Notes under the pieces: generated by a model
Seen by the model: only the letters and a program-made list of their open reading frames with translations
The model's database searches: none
Told to the model about the DNA's origin: nothing
Shown: piece after piece, positions 44,965 to 56,690 of the stretch
How positions within the stretch are numbered: position 1 is the first letter of the stretch
Layout of the letters: every line of letters begins with the position of its first letter
Assembly (NCBI GenBank): GCA_027605045.1
Contig: JAQFWX010000019.1
Coordinates: 558,001-622,000 of the forward strand
DNA length: 64,000 nt
Direction: 5' to 3'
From: Phallus indusiatus
Lineage: Eukaryota; Basidiomycota; Agaricomycetes; Phallales; Phallaceae
Position numbers and translations under genes: made by a program

Positions 44965-46011
44965 ATTAACCACAAGACCCTCCCTCTATTTTTTTTTCCT
45001 TTAACTAAATATGTAAACCGAACATGCCAGGTTCTTTGGTGGGCTTCGGATGAGGTAGTCTTATCTCTGACTGAATAAATCTATATACATTTACAAAAAA
45101 ATTTTAATATCTTGAAAAAGCTCGTTATTCTATTGTTAGTGTGCATAATTCAATATAAAGGGGCACAAATTTCAACCTGATCGCAAACACATGGGCGGGA
45201 ATCAAACCAATGGCCTTCCAAAGGACACTAACGCTACGAAGTTGAGCTCTCCGTGATGCCACTGCTCTATCACAGCTCACACTTACTCTACTCAGCTCAA
45301 GTAAATATAAAACTTCTATCCAAATCTTGTATTAAATAAGAGAGGTCGAAACCCTACGAACGCCAGCAATGAAGGAAGTGAGTCAACCTGTCGAAGTTTT
45401 TCGGGCAATTTAAGAGTGTCCTACAAAGACTGCATTGAAGCGGGGAGAATAAACATTATTTGTTTGAATAATTTCTTGTTATGTACATGATACTCCCGGT
45501 AGAGTTTGAACGAAGTACCGCGCGCTCAATATTTAAAAGAACACGGGCGATATATTTATAATTAGACATATTCTTGTTATTTTAGGCTTTTATTCTACTA
45601 CTTTACATGGACGGTCTCTGGTGTCCTCTGTACTACGCGAGTCGGGCCAACAATTTGATGCCAGATCTTGTTGTACGATCGGCATATTTCACCATGAACT
45701 CTCGGAGACAGTACTTACGCGCTCCAGAAAATATAAATATAAAATCGAATTTGATAATATACGTTTTGTGTGACTGATCTCTGCTTTAGATAGAAATTTG
45801 TCTAAAGATATGAAAACACAAATGCCTATTCGCGTCCGAGCGCGGCGTACAGGCTTGCTAAGCAGTGACACGTGCATAAATTTCTGGGCAGATTTCACGG
45901 GCGTCAGCGTATAAAGTTCTATAAACGTTGTACTACTTATAAGACGCCCCTGCTAGAGCTTGGTATTATAATCTGTATCAGCTCACTGCACTCCGCTTAC
46001 ATAGTTTACAT
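44965..46011. other. Stretch without a supported gene
   Basis: Short frames only. I see no domain, repeat or RNA gene. Confidence 0.4.
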
Positions 46012-46230
46012 GTTCTCGATTTATTCTGCGCATGCGATACCCACGATGCCCGCCATTGCACCGGTGACTGCAACTACTTCATATCTTCGATTACCATGGG
46101 GTGAAAACCAGTACCTTGGAGGCCCAAACCTATGGCTGCAAAGTCCTTGCGTAATACAAACAATGCCAGATAAACGTCAGTGAGTTGCAAGGAATGCGGA
46201 CGATGGTTCCTCTACACAAATTTCCTTCGT
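46012..46230 (+). repeat. Dispersed repeat of about 200 bases (partner 60662-60850)
   Basis: Shares TTTATTCTGCGCATGCGATA, CACCGGTGACTG, AACTACTTCAT and ACCTTGGAGG-type blocks with 60662-60850, same orientation. Each copy lies several hundred bases upstream of a gene promoter. No terminal signature is evident. Confidence 0.65.
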
Positions 46231-46414
46231 GACATATTAATACATGCATAGGTTTCCCGGATAAAATAATACAATGCATGCGCTATATACTAGCCGATGT
46301 TTTTGTGGTATGCGTCACAGGTACTCACAGGTATTACTACCCTGTCGCCGTTTGCATCGCCGCGGGTAGTAGAAGGTAGTGGAGGCAGTGATCCCGGATT
46401 CGAATTGGTTTTGG

Positions 46415-46420
46415 TATAAA
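46415..46420 (+). promoter_or_regulatory. TATA box of the small secreted peptide gene
   Basis: TATAAA 63 bases upstream of the ATG at 46483, with a short pyrimidine-rich leader between them. Confidence 0.6.
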
Positions 46421-46482
46421 ACAGGCCGTCAACTGAGTTCTTCAGCAATAACTTCCACTTACTTCTTCTTTTAATCCATTCC

Positions 46483-46740
46483 ATGTTGTTTCCTCGTATC
46501 TCCTTACTTGTTTCTATCGCCTTGACCTTCTCCACTGTGTTTGCTTTGACAATTAGCAATACACCCAATAAGATTGCCTCTCGCAATATTTGTGTGATCT
46601 TTTGCGCCGACACAGCCGCCTCAGATTTTGATAGTTGCCTTTCGGAAGTAAGTTTTTCCGAGTCCCCATCTTCTACGTGAACTGTCTTTTTATAAAAATT
46701 TGTTTATCAGTGCAATTCCAAATCGCTAGGCGTCCCTTGA
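46483..46740 (+). CDS. Small secreted cysteine-containing peptide
   Basis: Two exons (46483-46647, 46711-46740) with a 63-base GT-AG intron give 64 residues. The first 21 form a clear signal peptide (MLFPRISLLVSIALTFSTVFA). The mature part of about 43 residues has four cysteines (NICVIFC, DSC, SEC), of which the last is supplied by exon 2; the spacing C-x3-C-x10-C-x3-C would allow two disulfides. Without splicing the frame would end without the fourth cysteine, which supports the spliced form. TATA box at normal distance. Such small secreted proteins are common in fungi that meet hosts or other microbes; nothing in the sequence says which role this one has. Confidence 0.6.
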
Positions 46741-48346
46741 AATGCCTTGGTTCAAAAATGCCATCCCCCTCAGGATTTTCAGTGTATTACCGAATCAATG
46801 TACTGAGCCCTGTGTCGCAAAAATCCAAGGAGATTATAAACTCAATCAAGTTTATTTATTCAATAGGTCGTTTATTTTGTATTTATAATTCAATATCTCA
46901 CAACGCACAGAGATTATTTTTCTCCCCCGTGCCTTCATTTTTAATTTTTCTCACCAATGAGTGTGCTCAGCTTCGCTTGAGTTGTGATCGGGTAAAAACC
47001 ATTCACCGGCTAATCGCTAAGCGTCTCATACACCAAAAAAAGGAGGATGGTCTGTGCGCAAGCTCAGGCTCCTATATAGACTCGAGACTCTGTCGCATTC
47101 GCGTTGCGCCCACTTAGTAGTAGTCTTAGTATTCTAATAGTAGTTCTAATAGTAGTTTGATAGTAATCTAATAGCAAACCTAGTAGTTAGCAGCGTAGTA
47201 ATTTAAATAGTACATTAATAGTTGTGTTTTTTCGTAGTGCCAGTGTAGACTATACATGTACATATAATACTCAATATAATGTTTTAATGACTACTCTAAC
47301 TTGTGATTTGACATTAAGAGAAACAATCAAATTGTTACTTATAAAAAAGGACTTAAGAAAAAAAATCTGCTCATTTGATTTATAAACCCAACCTGACAAA
47401 TTTTTATTGCCTTGAAAAGTTTATAAATAGTTTATAAACCACCTCGACGCCTCTCGATTTATAATTGATTATAAATCCCATTTCGGTTTTTGCGACATGG
47501 TTATTCTCATTTCCAATGTAACCAATCTCCGACTTGATATTTATTTATTGTATACGCATGTTCAACATGAGTTGAGAGTGTCTATCTTTGTTCACTCATC
47601 TCAATCCTGTTCTACCGGTTACTCTGTACGACAAATTTGAAACCTACGTATGTAACTGTCCGCTGTCATGTAGAGCCCCGGGCGTTCGTGACCGCCGAGT
47701 TCTGATTTTTGATCGCAACGGTAAAGCCTGAGTCACTCTATCAAGCGAGCGTTGACAATATCTTAATTCTTCTTGATTGTGTCGCTGAAGTTTACCGAAG
47801 GTTACTTTGCGCCAACCAAAGCCTCTTTGACCTCCGTAAGACTTCCTAAAGGTTAATTTGCGATAATGGATCCTATAAGCCCGTTTTCTAATTCGCTTGA
47901 ACTCATCATGATCAACCTGGGCCCTGCAGGGCTCTGCGCGAAGAAAAATCGGACCATGATTCAATATCATCTCTTGACTTTTCAGACGATGAATAATTCA
48001 GTGAAAATACAAGGACACATGCATATGCAAAATGTTGATTAGACTATCAGCATTCCCGTAAGATTGTTGTATTCTCCTTGAGGAGACAAATATCAGTAGG
48101 CACTGCCATGCGATGGCAAGCCATTCGGAAAATACTGTTTGAAAAGTTCGGGGTAATGTCGCTCTCCGACGTCCGGGTGCGATCTAATCAGAAAACAGAT
48201 AAGAAAAGCGTACTAATATTAAGTAAGCAAAGGAAGGCTTACTTTATACGCCCTATTAAATTAACTTGACCCGAAGGTTCGCCGCGATCATATTCGGAGA
48301 AGTTTACAGCTATTAAAAGGGTAAGTTATAAAATACTTTTGTTGGA
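46741..48346. other. AT-rich stretch without a supported gene
   Basis: Includes a low-complexity TAGTA-rich patch at about 47112-47225 and several GTTTATAAA words near 47380-47470. Open frames (for example 46635-47117 and 47644-47970) have no recognisable content. Confidence 0.45.
47112..47225. repeat. Degenerate TAGTA/TAATAG low-complexity repeat
   Basis: About ten irregular copies of TAGTAG or TAATAG with short spacers. Probably a decayed microsatellite. Confidence 0.6.
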
Positions 48347-49767
48347 TTACACAGGGAGCATACAGTCGCTTGGAACTACGTTCCCTCGCGCGCGGGCTAG
48401 TTCCATAACGTCTTCGGGTACTTTGGGAGATAATCATATCAGATCGTCGCATAACAAAAAGAAACTCCAAAAAATGTTTCGACCTACAATCGAGAATCTC
48501 TTCGTTTACACGAATATTCTGACTGATATTCTGAAACAGCGGAACAGAATATCGGGGTCCAGATATCGGACCTGAATCATCATCTGATGGTGAGACAACA
48601 CGATGAGAAGTGGCTTTCGCGACTCCGCGCGTCGCTGTTTCTAAAGCTGTTGACAATATAGGCTCAGAATTTATGCTAAAGTTCGCTAGACGCCATACCT
48701 TTTCCAATGTTGACAACAAATGTTCCAGGGATTGGACTGGCAGGAATCCACTCTCCTCGAATATTTTGAACTTGAAGACCTTCGTGCGGAGATGCCTGAA
48801 GCAACTATACACGTGAATGGCACCAATATCAGTACATACGCTTTGGATGACCAGAGAACCAAAAAAAGCATACAAATGTAAGAAATCCTGCGTCATAATG
48901 AGGTCCAACTCCCTGTTTGCTCCCTCCATCTTTAACCGGGGGATATTTCACGAGCTACAAAAACCGTCATTTATTTTTAGACGATTGCTGTATCATGATA
49001 ATTGAATAAACCAACTTTACATCGCTGTTGAATATCCTTCACACTCGGAGTGTTATCATAAAACTTGTCAAGTGCATTGGGGGGAAGACCAAGAGCTTCC
49101 GCAATCAGCGAAGCAAATTTAAAGCTTGTCTCTCCAACTTGAGTTATGTATGTTTCGACAGTTTGACGAAAACCTGGAAGCAGAGCTTCATCTGGCCACT
49201 TGAGACGATTCAAAGATTCCAAGATAAGAAAAAGACGTTATAAAGCCAACACTAGTCATACCTGAGCAGCGCCCCACAATCGCAAATACTCTGGTCTACC
49301 GGGAGCCCATTTCGAAACATACGGACTGGCAAAATCGAACTGTTCCCTCAAATCAGTAGCTCCTTTGGTGAATTCAGCTCCGAATCGGGTATAGCCCAAG
49401 AAGCAAGGGTTATTCCGCATTGAAATCTTGTCTTTTTCTTCTTGGGGTAAAGCAAACAAGCGCGGTATATATGAGATCAAGTCATCAATCACGGTCTGGG
49501 AGACGGGTGAATTAGCGAGGTAGAGAAAGCTGCCCGTTTGGAAGACAAACATCACGTCAATCAGTGTCATTGATGAGATTGTACAGATCATACTCACCCA
49601 ACGTATATGAGAGCATGTCGAAGCTGAGCGAGAAATTTAGGTTTATCTACCAATCAAGTTTAAGCCGCGGACCGCGATTTTCAGGCCAGGATAGAACACC
49701 ACTCACCTGTCTTTACCAGCTCGTAATCCAAGAGAGGAACACTTGTGAAGTCATTAAAAACGGGCAT
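48347..49767 (-). CDS. 2-oxoglutarate/Fe(II) dioxygenase (isopenicillin N synthase-like)
   Basis: Eight exons (49767-49707, 49646-49598, 49529-49262, 49198-49016, 48954-48874, 48804-48699, 48646-48488, 48420-48347) join perfectly in frame to 326 residues. The N-terminal DIOX_N part has GFLYLANSPVS and FALPQEEKDKIS. The catalytic double-stranded beta-helix has the iron ligands in GVGPHYDAG (HxD) and ATSHRV (distal His), the 2OG-binding RxS in PRYSVP, and GEWIPASPIPGTFVVNIG. All catalytic residues are present. The C-terminus, after MELARARGNV, is shorter than in many fungal relatives, but the end falls in a normal exon. Fungal members oxidise small molecules, often in secondary metabolism; substrate unknown. 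Probably cytosolic. Confidence 0.9.
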
Positions 49768-50189
49768 TCTTCGCTATGAATCGATTTAACAGAGAACGAT
49801 AGGAATACAGAGTAAAAGAACGGGCCCAAGATGACACCATTCTCGTCTAATCCCAGGCCATTGCGCATGTGTCATCATCGGAAGAAGATGCCCAAGAAGG
49901 TAATGTCACGGGGTCACGTCAAATTTACACTCCGCGTTTGACGCTCTATTATCGTCTTGCGACTCTGATCCGACCTCCACTGCAACTGTGGAGCTATGTA
50001 CTCCCAAGGCGTGAAGGTCATCGATTCACGTAGATGAAGTTGGGCATATATGAATATTGTCAAAATCGCTCATCGTTCTTTTTTTGAGTCAGAGTCATAA
50101 AGGCAAAAGTCAAAACTTTCCAAACACCAATGTGTGTACCAGCAATCGCGGGACGTAACCTGTCAAAGTCTTTTATTGCATACTGTCCG
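49768..50189. other. Intergenic stretch
   Basis: Upstream region of the dioxygenase gene. No further feature seen. Confidence 0.4.
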
Positions 50190-50969
50190 ATTTCTTCTCG
50201 GTGTGCTAATACTTACTTCCAGCAACGAAGCCTGAAGGAAAACTATAACGTCATAAGAGATAGAAAACTGTTTTGAAGTCCTGATTGCTTTTGTCGCTTC
50301 TTCTCGATAAAGACCTTACGGATTTCGCATCCACAATCGACTTGGCACTGCGACAAGCTGCGTTTAATATCGATGACGAAAAGAAGAGAATATCAAATAT
50401 AGTTTCCGGCGGTCCGGAGAAAAGAATATAGCTCGACTTGTGAACGCTGAAGCTGGATGAAAAGTTTGTGCAACGAAGCACCAAGACCCGCTATATTGCG
50501 ACCGAGGATGAGATGAGATCGCAGATGAATGAAGTGATGGGGAAAGATTTGGGGTCGGTTTTCCAGAGGGTGTTCTTAGGAGTCAGGTTTTCTCTTTGCT
50601 CTTTTCCCACTACATTTGTCTCCGGTTATATTTCTTAACATGTCGTCCTAGATTCCTACCGCTTATAACGTGACTCCAATTTCTATTGAACATGATAAGC
50701 TTTGGACGTTTGCTCTTCATGTTGAGATTGAACGTCAGTTCACCGAATGCCGACGCCCGCAGATGACTTACCCACTCCAATTCTCAACGCACTTCAAAAC
50801 TTCTGGGCGCTCTCATCTTTCTAATTGAAATTTCAAAAACCGGTGTTTAAGCAATTTTCTGATACAGGAGTATATCCTACCAAATGCTGCAGCATATCCT
50901 GATTCAGTGACCGCATCGTCGCAGGCTGTCGGCGCCGGAGCCACGATCTTCTCTTACGAGTTTTCCTAA
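50190..50969 (+). pseudogene. Fragmentary exons of an unrecognised gene
   Basis: Coding-like plus-strand pieces in order: LTDFASTIDLALRQAAFNID and EKKRISNIVSGGPEKR (about 50307-50430), STKTRYIATEDEMRSQMNEV and MGKDLGSVFQRVFLG (about 50478-50580), IPTAYNVTPISIEHDKLW (about 50652-50705), and EYILPNAAAYPDSVTASSQA up to the stop at 50967-50969. Frames between pieces are broken by stops or lack consistent splice phase. Either a decayed gene or one with errors in my exon borders. Family not recognised. Confidence 0.35.
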
Positions 50970-51216
50970 ACACTAGACGCGGAACCAAATGCCGCAAGAG
51001 AATAGACGAAGCTGTTGGAGAAGATATATACGCAATATTGGAATGGAATTCGTTGTTGGATAAAATGATTTCGATATGCTTTATTTGTTATTTGGTAGGA
51101 CATATTACTACATGAGACTACATGTGACCCTTTCGTAAATTGCTTCAGGCTGAGCGGCGCGCGTAATCAATTCATAACTCAAGAAGGTCGCAAGTGCGTA
51201 CGAGCTTCCTGCTATG

Positions 51217-53963
51217 ATTCTACTAGTAGATTAGGAAGCTGTTCTTCTTCACTGGGCAATAGTATGGCCGTGTCCTATGATACATATTATTGAAATGATG
51301 AAACGACTTGGGGTATATACATGTGTAGAACAGGTAGAACAGGTAAGTATCTAAGTAAACTCGAAGTAATCATCTATTGCTGACCGAATGGTGAAACGGC
51401 GTCAAAGCAATCCTATCCTTACATCCCTTGGTATTGTTTCAGCACCGCTGCACCCATAGCACTGACTGGACACGCTGACAAGGCTAAATCAGAAGAGGCA
51501 GTACGCAAACGGATGGCATACGCACATAAAAAAAAATGCAAAAGGCTTTACATCATTGTTGTGTCAACAAACGCAATAGCGTTATTAATGAGTTCGATGT
51601 CATGGGAGACCGATGGGGCATAGAAACGACCCATAAGACAGCCAGTTGAACAACTACCCTGAACTTGTGCTCAAGACATAATAAAAGAGTGTTCATTAAA
51701 AGCAACGCCATATTATTTAAGACATCCAGGTTTGAAGAATGGGTATGATTAGGAGTGCGTCTCTCTTCGGAGTGTTTCGTTGCTTGCGACCCATGAGATT
51801 TGTATCAGGAAAGAATTCCATCGCGAGCAGTTCCCGTAAAAGAAAGCCATGGTAAGGAAAAGCCATGTTCAATTTGATCACTTTGTACAGAAGTGGGAAG
51901 ATGAGTACTTGAGTCGAAGGTTTATTGAGAAGTCCCCGTCATAATCGAATGTATGTAATATCCAAGACAACCACATGGACGACGTCAATGATCACATGCT
52001 AAGTGGTGTAGTTTCTGCGTTGGTAAACTGGTAGATGTATTATCTGTCAATAAACAATATGAACATATTAATAAACTATTAGACAAAACGTACCACATGA
52101 ATATGGATCCACAAGTGGGTGGGCGCAAGGAAGACGGAAGACGGAAGCAGAAATCAATCTCCGCCAAAGTACGGAGGCACAAAGCGTGACCGTGACATTG
52201 CGGAGATTCTATCGCACGAAACTTGTGTTCTTGTCGGGTTATCATTAGTCCATTCTATTTCAAAAAACAAACAAACTCGGAAATATAGCAACGTATGGCA
52301 ACTGCCTGTATCTCACGGAGCCCTCGTCGGACGTGCTGTCGCCGGCCAAGCGCGCCAAATGGAGAGGGCCAGGGGTTCGGGGGAGCAAGTAAACGAGCAC
52401 TTGTCGTGCTGGCAGCCGGTAAGTAATAATATCCTACTACAGCCACGAAGATAGGATCTCGAGAGTTGCTTTAGCAGCGAGCCTAACTTGTCAATAAGAA
52501 AGACGGAAAGAATCAACGGACATCTTATAAATCCGAAGGTTCAAACAAGGATGGGCGCTTACTTGGATTTGCCCAGCACTGGTTAATTTACAGTTTTCCC
52601 CTGTTATTATTATAATTTGAGCCAGGTGCCCAGCATTTGATAGGATTCATGTTTTCTCAAAAATATCCCCAAACACTTATTGGCTCTGGTCCTCGCCGAC
52701 ACTATATATCAGACCGTATATCTGTCACTGTCAGTAAACCCCGCGCGGTTCAACCCCTCTCAATTTCCCTACCTTTGTCCACGTCTGGATCCCAATATTC
52801 CTACGAAATGGACGTTCTTTCAAGCTCATCATACCCTCAACTTCACGAGAAATCACTCGATTCGACTGCTACTTCAATGACATCGCCACCAGCAAACACG
52901 TCTAGGAGCTCAATCCTTTCCTTCCGAAACCTCAGCTATCAAGTCAAGAATAAACAGGATCACGTCTTGCTGGTCGATGATGTTTCTTTGGACATCAAAG
53001 CTGGGGAATTGCTAGCCATAATGGTAACCGGTTTTTGTCATCATTATACTATATACTATGATGCTGACTACATGCTTTTGCTCCATTAGGGCCCGTCAGG
53101 CGCAGGTACGCGTTTTCGGCCACCTATCACTATAGTCAACTAATAATAACATTTGTCATGACAGGCAAAAGTACCCTCCTTGATTTAATGTCTTTTCGCA
53201 AGCAACCAATGCCTGGCTCTTCCGTAAGCGAACTCCCCTATTCTACGATCCCCTCTATCCTGAGCATCCTATGTCCTTTATTCTTACAGGTCTATTACAA
53301 TGGCAAACTCATAGCAAAGGATGATATGCAAGATCTATCCATGTTTGTTGAACAAGAAGACGCGTTGATTGGCGTTTTAACCGTCAGAGAATCAGTCACG
53401 CTATCTTTGGAGCTCCAGTACGTTATCATTACTGCCTTTATAACTCACCTCACCGGCGGATCTCTAAATTTGACTGTTCTTTGAAAATCAGTAATCCGAA
53501 TTTACCAAAAAAAGAAGTAAACGCTCGTGTTCAACGCGTCTTGTCAGTTATGGGTTTACTCTCTTGTGCGAACCAGCGCATTGGCACCGCAATTTCACGC
53601 GGCATATCCGGCGGTAAATTTTTTCCGCTCCTGCCTAGATTTGCAAAACAAACGATTTACGTATGATTTTTCTGTCAGGTCAAAAACGACGTGTGACGGC
53701 GGCTTGCGCCATGGTTACCTATCCGTAAGAATTGGGAATTTGCTAATTCCATTCTTTTGACTTTCCGGATCTTATGTAATTTGAAATTTTTTACTAGCAA
53801 AATCTTTTTCTTGGACGAAGTCACTTCTGGCGTATGTGCTCATTTTTTGAAGTAACTCAATTGGGATTACTCATATTACTATAATACAGTTGGATAGCAC
53901 GACGGCCCGAGAAGTGATGACAGCCATTCGGAACCTAGCGATAGCTGAAGGAATGATCGTCTT
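51217..53963 (+). repeat. Right arm of a long inverted duplication (partner 1-2850)
   Basis: Inverted partner of the left window edge. The match begins at about 51217 with the block containing AGCTGTTCTTCTTCACTG and continues to the point where the left copy leaves the window, so it may be longer. Around 51325-51355 a block containing GTAGAACAGGTAAGTATCTA is inverted relative to the left arm and partly duplicated. Confidence 0.9.
52703..52708 (+). promoter_or_regulatory. TATA box of the complete ABCG gene
   Basis: TATATA about 100 bases upstream of the ATG at 52808. The leader between them has no ATG, supporting this start over the longer open frame that extends upstream through the box. Confidence 0.55.
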
Positions 53964-55814
53964 GGTCACCATCCATCAGCCGTCATTCGATGTCTTATCC
54001 CAATTCACGGATGTTCTGTTATTGGCTAAAGGGAAAACCAGCTTTTACGGCAAAGTAACTGAAATGGAAACCTTTTTTGATACGTGGGGTTGTCCAGTTC
54101 CCAAATTCGTACGTTTTTTGATATAAACGCTTGAACCGCTTTAGGACCTCTACTGAATTTGCTTCTTCCTGTTAGGTTTCACCCACCGAACATGCCATGA
54201 ATTTTTTGAATGATGATTTCTCATTATCCAGAAGAGGAATCGAATCAAAACCTCGCGGACCTTCAATGAGAGAGTTTTTCCTAAGTCGCAACCCGAGACA
54301 ACCTGATCCGGAAATATTCGAAATCGCAGCCGTGAGACACGAATCTCAGCGGTTTCATGCCCCGCAAACATTGGACATTGCACTGAAAAGAACTCTGGTA
54401 TTATCGAAGAGAAGCATGATTAATTATTCCAGAAATCTGTTGGCGTATGGTGTTCGGGCGGGAATGTATGCAGGCAAGTGATAATTTGCACTTCTTCTCC
54501 TTCTTCCTTCCTCGTACTTGGTTCTTTAAGGCTGACTTTGATTTGGCTGTAGGAATGGGATTAATGGTCGCGTGAGTAAAATTAAAATTTGATTATCTGT
54601 TTGACAATAACTCACAACGCCATAATGGATAGAACAATCTGGATTAGGTTGGGAATGAGTGACGCGAGAATCAACGATCGGCTGTCAGTATATTTCTATT
54701 CTGTCGCATTTCTATCTTTCGTAAGTAAACATACTTTCGGGTTTCGGGTTTTCGCAAATTAATCTTCGTGAATTTAGATGTCTGTCGCAGGTATTCCGAG
54801 CTGTAAATGATTTATTTCTTGGCGAGATTTCATTGAATACTGACCACCACACGCATCGTCTGTTTTCTAGTTCTCGAAGAACGTGCCGTGTTCTATCGCG
54901 AGAAGAAAAACGGAATGTGCACCACTTTACCCTTCGTACTATCAAACACAATCGTCAGCCTTCCGTTCCTCTTTTTATGCACAATACTCTTCATGGTTAT
55001 ATTTTACTGGGGTGTAGTAAGTTGTTTCACGTATTTGTTCACACCGAGTTGCTCTTTAACAGATACACCCCCGCATTAGGGCCTACATCCCGGCGCTGCT
55101 GCGTTCTTCAGGTTTTTCGCATTTCTCTATTTGTCGATTATCGCAGCCGAAGGTCAAGCTGTCCTTGTATCATCTATTTTTCCCGTTTTTGTTGCTGCAT
55201 TAGCTGTCTCAGCTTTGTACGTGAATCTTTTATGGACTCTGCGCACAACAGAACTGACTATCGTTTGTAGCACAAATGGCTTTTTGATGAGTGTTGGAGG
55301 ATTCTTGTCAGTAGCTGGCCTCCATATACTCCCCTGACTTCCACAAACCTTACCTATCATTTATTCTCTATAGAGTCCGATCTAGATCTCTTCCTCGCTT
55401 CTGGTTCTATTCTTTCCATTACATGGACTACCAAAAATACGCATTCGAATTAATCACACGCGTAAGTCTTTTTTTTCATTTTTCATTCAACCCTTCCAAA
55501 TTGTTGACGAAACCAATCATCGCAGTCTGACTTGGCCGGTCTCACATTCACGTGCAATAGTAACGTGGTCAACGGTACCTGCTTTTGCGCATATCCATCA
55601 TCCACTCCACAAGATTGCACAGTTTCTGGAAAGGACGTTCTAAACTACCTCGAGATTGACACGTTTTCATATGCCAAGTGGACGGGGATTCTAATTTCAA
55701 TAACTGTAATTTATCGTATCATGTGGGTCCAGATTATTCTTTCATCAAAATGTGTACTAATTACTATCATCATTTTTCAGACTGTACTTTATTTTGCGAC
55801 TTTCGTCTCGATGA
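52808..55814 (+). CDS. ABCG-family half-transporter (complete)
   Basis: Eighteen exons join in frame to 635 residues; the smallest are 16 bases (53090-53105, coding GPSGAG of the P-loop), 19 bases (54553-54571) and 25 bases (54778-54802). Order: N-terminal ATPase with Walker A GPSGAGKST, Q-loop region FVEQEDALIGVLTV, signature ISGGQKRR, Walker B/D-loop KIFFLDEVTSGLDSTT and switch VTIHQPSFD. The ABC2 membrane part includes MSVAGIPSFLEERAVFYREK, the VGLHPG loop, SIFPVFVAALAV, and a cysteine-bearing extracellular loop with CFCAYPSSTPQDCTVSGKDV before the last helix. The last exons are 55526-55722 and 55781-55814. Intron 54474-54552 is GC-AG. Half-transporters of this kind act as dimers in plasma or organelle membranes; substrate unknown. 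An inverted partial copy lies at the left window edge. Confidence 0.92.
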
Positions 55815-56340
55815 TGGTAATGGTGATGATGACGGTGACTATGCTGGTTGATTCATAGTTCAACATGACCATGGTCCATGGACATCGGACTTTTCAATTT
55901 CTTGAACCTTTCTTGAGCGTTTCAATCAACTTGTATCCTTTTAAATTAATTTGCTACGGTATAATTAATAGTAGTCGAGCGGTGAGCACGATCACTGCTC
56001 GATGCCCGTGTACTGCTTCTGGGATCTGGGCTCGCACTTCTCACGATCAAAGCAACAACAGACATAGTTTTATATTCTATATTAATACCCCGTCTAAGGG
56101 TGCCGCGTTAAGATGGATCCGGCAGTGTACGTTACACACGATACAGAATTTTAAGAATATACACACTGTGTGGACTTCCTCGAGGACTTTGTTGTGTGCT
56201 CATTGAGCTTGTTCAATGTATCCGAATTTAAGTAATGATTGAGAAGAAGAAGAGGTAAAATAATCTTCCCATCACTGAAATTGTGGAGTACTAACACGAT
56301 TATCATCAAGCGACTCGGAATGAGTTCGCAGAAGTGAAAC
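55690..56340 (+). repeat. 3'-end block shared with 2850-3600 (inverted)
   Basis: Covers the last intron and exon of the ABCG gene and about 520 bases downstream. The scrap at 2850-3600 is its reverse complement. Confidence 0.8.
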
Positions 56341-56459
56341 AGCAGGATCGGGTGATTGCTATCAGTATCCACATCATCATGTCACACGCCAAAAACAGAC
56401 TCAAAATATGGCCGCGAATTGTTCATGAACGAAGAAGCACTTATACACAGGCCATTTTG

Positions 56460-56690
56460 CATCCGGGCACTAGTCAACGTACGAGTCGTACTACCGCAAT
56501 GGCGATAATAAAGCACATGATAATAAAGCGAATCAACGGTTTGGCGACTTTTTTGATGACGATCGCGATTTTTGGATGAGTTCTGACACCATCGTCATTC
56601 TCAAAGCAGTTTTTGGCGCAGTTTGATTTGATTAAGACAATTTTAGAGCTGATGTTTGTTATCGGCCTGAATGTATTGAGAGGAAAGGAT
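56460..56690 (+). repeat. Block shared with 3600-3720 (inverted)
   Basis: AATAAAGCACATGATAATAAAGCGAATC at its left and GGCCTGAATGTATTGAGAGGA at its right both occur in reverse complement at 3600-3720, with about 60 bases fewer between them there. Open frames here have no recognisable product. Confidence 0.65.

Noticed and set aside
46391..46405. GGATTCGAATTGG resembling an inverted tRNA T-arm
   Set aside because: No acceptor or anticodon stem can be folded around it; it lies in the promoter of the secreted peptide gene.
48288..48929. 213-codon single frame over the dioxygenase region
   Set aside because: It mixes exon and intron sequence in part in the wrong frame; the eight-exon model restores the HxD motif and all conserved segments.
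54197..54481. Idea that the ABCG gene is frameshifted because its longest frames are short
   Set aside because: The short frames are only exons; 18 exons join in phase to a full-length 635-residue protein.
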